Shown piece by piece: positions 61,675-64,000 of a stretch of DNA of 64,000 nucleotides. Within the stretch, counting starts at the first letter, position 1; the number at the start of each line of letters is the position of its first letter. Both the position numbers and the translations under genes were made by a program. The notes under the pieces were generated by a model that was not told the origin of the DNA, did no database searches, and was given only the letters and a program-made list of their open reading frames with translations. The DNA comes from Leptospira idonii. Lineage in GTDB: Bacteria > Spirochaetota > Leptospiria > Leptospirales > Leptospiraceae. The stretch spans positions 69,750-133,749 of the forward strand of contig NZ_RQHW01000033.1 of assembly GCF_004770995.1 (NCBI RefSeq). The letters are read 5' to 3'.

Positions 61675-62840
61675 TTAAGCTACTTTCTTCCAAGAATAGG
61701 TGTGGTACATTCCGCCGAGCACTGGTTGTGAGGCGAGTTCATAATCGCCATCTCTAGGTTTGTGCAAAACTTCCGAAGAAACAGGTGTATCTTTATCCAA
61801 AGCTAAGTGAGTTCTGTTGTGATTGTAAAAATGAATAAACTCTTCCAGCTTCACTTTTAGATGATATTCATTCAAAGGAACAAAGTAGTCTAAAAATTCA
61901 TTCTTACAAGTTTTAACAAAACGTTCCGCATATCCGTTCTGCCAAGGAGAGCGAACCGCCGTCTTTTTGTGTTTGATTCCCAATCGTTCTAAATACCTAG
62001 AGAACCTCTTTCCGAATAAACAATCATTGTCAGTAAGAACATAAGAGGTGTTCTTCAGTCCTTTCTTTTTAAGAGCATATTTGATGACTCTTCGAACCCA
62101 AGCAGTCGAAGTTTTAGCGGAAATATCAAAATGGAGAATTTGTCTGTTCTTTAGATCGAGAAAGAAGATCACTTTGTATATTTCTCTGAAGTTGTAAGAG
62201 AACACAGTGAAGAGATCGGAAACGATCATGGAGTCCGAGTGAAGTAGATAGAAGTTTTTCCAGGAAAGTCTCTTTCTCGGATTCGGTGATCTATGGAAAG
62301 TCTTAACATATTTGGAAACAGATCTTTCTGAGATAATAAAACCCAACTTCAATAAAACTCCGTGTATCTTTGTAGCACCCCAGATCGGGTTTTGTTTTGC
62401 GATTTTCCTTACCAACTTGATTAAGCTCCATGGGACATTGGGTCTTCCAGGGTTCTTGCTTTTGGAGAGTAACTTCCAGAAGAGTTTGAACTTTTGCTTT
62501 CTCCAAAGAAGTAAAGTGTCTGGTGTCACTAATAGGAGTGACGACTTCCAATTGGGATTCAAGTAGGAGAGTAGAACGAGTTTACATCGTTCCCAAGTAG
62601 TAGGGCGGAAGATTTTGTGTTTTCTTTTGTAAGCGGAGAGCTGAGTTTTGAGGAATAGGTTTTCTAATAGAATATTTTTTACATTAAAGATAAGGAAAAC
62701 ATTAAGAAATATAGAGAGAAAAAGGAAAATATGTAACATAACGTATCATTTTGTTTGTCGGAAAACATCTTGTTCCTTGGATAAAAAGTTGCGAAAATAA
62801 CAAATTGAAACTAAAATTGATATAGAAAACCTTAACGAAC
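61475..62840 (-). mobile_element. Candidate insertion sequence with a single transposase gene
   Basis: The transposase gene is flanked by the 10-base inverted repeats GTTCGTTAAG (61475-61484) and CTTAACGAAC (62831-62840), which would bound a 1366-base element, a normal length for such an IS. The repeats are short and could be chance; no target-site duplication was found. Confidence 0.4.
61675..62739 (-). CDS. DDE integrase-core (rve) transposase
   Basis: 354 aa. N-terminal helix-turn-helix region with KNPGRPNVPWSLIKLVRKIAKQNPIWGATKIHGVLLKLG, followed by the retroviral-integrase-type catalytic core: Asp in IVSDLFTVFS, Asp in VLTDNDCLFG and Glu in GYAERFVKTCKNEF, with RSPWQNGYAERFV typical of the family. 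The catalytic triad is complete and the frame is intact. The first 30 residues are hydrophobic (LFLSIFLNVFLIFNVKNILLEN), which is odd for a cytoplasmic enzyme but seen in this family. Such copies are common in Leptospira. Confidence 0.88.
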   Translation of the reverse strand: MLHIFLFLSIFLNVFLIFNVKNILLENLFLKTQLSAYKRKHKIFRPTTWERCKLVLLSYLNPNWKSSLLLVTPDTLLLWRKQKFKLFWKLLSKSKNPGRPNVPWSLIKLVRKIAKQNPIWGATKIHGVLLKLGFIISERSVSKYVKTFHRSPNPRKRLSWKNFYLLHSDSMIVSDLFTVFSYNFREIYKVIFFLDLKNRQILHFDISAKTSTAWVRRVIKYALKKKGLKNTSYVLTDNDCLFGKRFSRYLERLGIKHKKTAVRSPWQNGYAERFVKTCKNEFLDYFVPLNEYHLKVKLEEFIHFYNHNRTHLALDKDTPVSSEVLHKPRDGDYELASQPVLGGMYHTYSWKKVA

Positions 62841-63073
62841 CCAGATTGGGAAATCATGAACTTTAAGGTAAAACATTGTTCATTGACAACTAACAAAAAG
62901 AACTCAAGCGCTAGCGATCGCAGCGGAAATCCTTTCCTGAATGGAAAGATTGAAGCGAAGAGCGCGGTCGTGTAGTGGATAAACGAGTGTCGTATAAAAA
63001 ATACGAAGCGCCCAGCAACCAAGTGAAGTGTATCATGCGGTGACGCAGGCAAGGATGCCGAAGTTCGTTTGTC
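62740..63073. other. 334-base region between transposase and HINT-gene fragment
   Basis: No intact gene. The left half is A+T-rich, the right half (from about 62905) is GC-rich and may include remnants of coding sequence (a frame reading SGNPFLNGKIEAKSAVV stops at a TAG), suggesting decay of a larger gene. Ends in a hairpin CGTTTGTCATGAC / GTCATGCAAACG (63066-63095) that covers the first ATG of the next ORF. Confidence 0.45.
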
Positions 63074-63970
63074 ATGACAGGATGTCATGCAAACGAGAGC
63101 ATGTTACACGTAACGCTTGGCGGAAACATAGGAGTTAGCAATACAGGGGGAGCGGGTAAGGGAGTTACGACAGCCGGACAGCTAACATACAGTAAACAGA
63201 AGGGAGTGGGAGTCAACGTATCCGCCTCTTATAAAGACCCAAGCAAAGCAAGCACATCGAACACACCGAACGCAGATAAACCGTTATCATCACAAAGACC
63301 GAACCAGATGAGTGGAACGGGAGTGAGCATAGGGTATTCAGAGAAAGGGGGTTATGAAGCGAGTGTAGATATACTCGGAGCGAATGCATATAACTGGGAT
63401 TCGATCAATGGTTTAACAGCGAATACGAACTGGGCGGTAGATAAGTATAGATCTGATGAGAGAGAGAAGATAAAAAAAGAGAGGGAGAAGCAGGCCAAAC
63501 TGTTGCAGGAAGGTAAGGACGCTTTTGCGGAGGATTGGAAAGATAAACATCCAGAGGATGCGAACTTAACACCAGAAGAAATATTTGATAAGAATGCGGA
63601 ACAGAAGAGAGCCGCTGGAGCAGAGAAAGATGGTTCGAGAGAGAATCTCCTTGATTATGCGAAAGGATTTATCCAAGACAACTTCTTAAACTATGGAGGA
63701 TCTGATAGCTCTGGATATGTGGATGAGAAGGGACAATTCCATGCGAATACATGCTTTGTTGCAGGGACTAAGATCACAAAATTAAAACGCGAATACTATG
63801 AAGTAGCTGATCGATTAGAGCCTAATTCTAAGTATGAAGAACAAGTCTCTATTGAAGAGATCCAGTTAAAAGACATTGTTCGATCCTGGAATGAGGAAAC
63901 AGGACAATTTGAATATAAAGAAGTGTACAAATATAGTATTCGCCAGTCACACTCTTCTAACTTTTATTAG
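63074..63970 (+). pseudogene. Truncated gene ending in a HINT (polymorphic-toxin-type) motif
   Basis: 298 codons. The first 130 residues are a low-complexity Gly/Ser/Thr-rich, beta-type stretch (GGNIGVSNTGGAGKGVTTAGQ, SGTGVSIGYSEKGGYEASVDI) as in the C-terminal part of very large Leptospira surface proteins. A charged helical segment follows, then CFVAGTKI at residues 228-235 with EIQLKDIVRSWNEETGQFEYKEVYKYSIR, the start of a HINT autoprocessing domain of polymorphic toxins. The frame stops before the rest of the HINT domain and any toxin. An in-frame TGA lies upstream near 63029 and there is no ribosome site, so this appears to be a fragment of a larger, broken gene. Confidence 0.6.
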
Positions 63971-64000
63971 GTTAAATGATTTCTTCCTGATCTAATTTTG

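Noticed and set aside
63066..63118. Hairpins near the HINT fragment as an integron attC site
   Set aside because: No RYYYAAC/GTTRRRY core pair in the right arrangement and no integrase of the tyrosine type nearby.

Overview
The window looks like a chromosomal segment of a Leptospira species, probably from the saprophytic side of the genus. This rests on the gene set and style: many lipoproteins with spirochaete-type lipoboxes, several methyl-accepting chemotaxis proteins, fliI, DUF1554-tipped surface lipoproteins, moderate A+T content and weak Shine-Dalgarno sites on many genes. The genus call is an inference from recognised families; no 16S or other marker is present.

Layout. 1-7368: the C-terminal half of a SpoIIE-type phosphatase, fliI (converging on it), a lipoprotein, a small Cys/His protein, a ferredoxin-like protein abutting murA, then a membrane protein and a lipoprotein. 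7415-10991: GH3 hexosaminidase, DUF3095 cyclase-like protein and DUF1993 protein. 11283-20764: a surface-protein block of a repeat lipoprotein with a DUF1554 tip, an OmpA lipoprotein, an outer-membrane protein and, converging on them, a 1435-aa lipoprotein with eleven chitobiase-C-like repeats and two DUF1554 domains. 20999-27760: SGNH esterase, tRNA-Gly, tig-clpP-clpX, YnfA, and tatA-tatC with a degenerate SpoIIE-like membrane protein. 27785-37910: hybrid histidine kinase, hydrolase, PCuAC-Sco copper operon, M3 peptidase, GT39-type transferase, PHP protein and two unrecognised exported proteins.

38016-45611 holds the most unusual cluster. An exported caspase-like protein with an EF-hand-type loop and a DUF5683-like tail is followed, with overlapping reading frames, by three paralogous lipoproteins that each carry an Ig-like module and seven Kelch motifs. 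A DUF4384 protein converges on them.

45957-56833 is rich in signalling genes: three MCPs, a CheW and an ATPase-kinase protein whose apparent start codon sits in the loop of an 18-bp perfect inverted repeat; also an alginate-export-type porin, a CitE-like lyase and a truncated haemoglobin. 57047-61228: a STAS-like protein, ornithine carbamoyltransferase, PilZ, a di-haem peroxidase and a thioredoxin-reductase-like flavoprotein. 61229-64000 is a mobile or degenerate region with an rve-type transposase and the broken 3' part of a gene ending in a HINT (polymorphic-toxin) motif.

Several household enzymes show informative active-site changes: MurA has Asp at the fosfomycin-target Cys position, ClpP has Asn at the triad Asp position, and the carbamoyltransferase has HDMP where HCLP is usual. 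Three signalling proteins look partly degenerate. All family calls were made by eye from the translated sequence; no database search was run.
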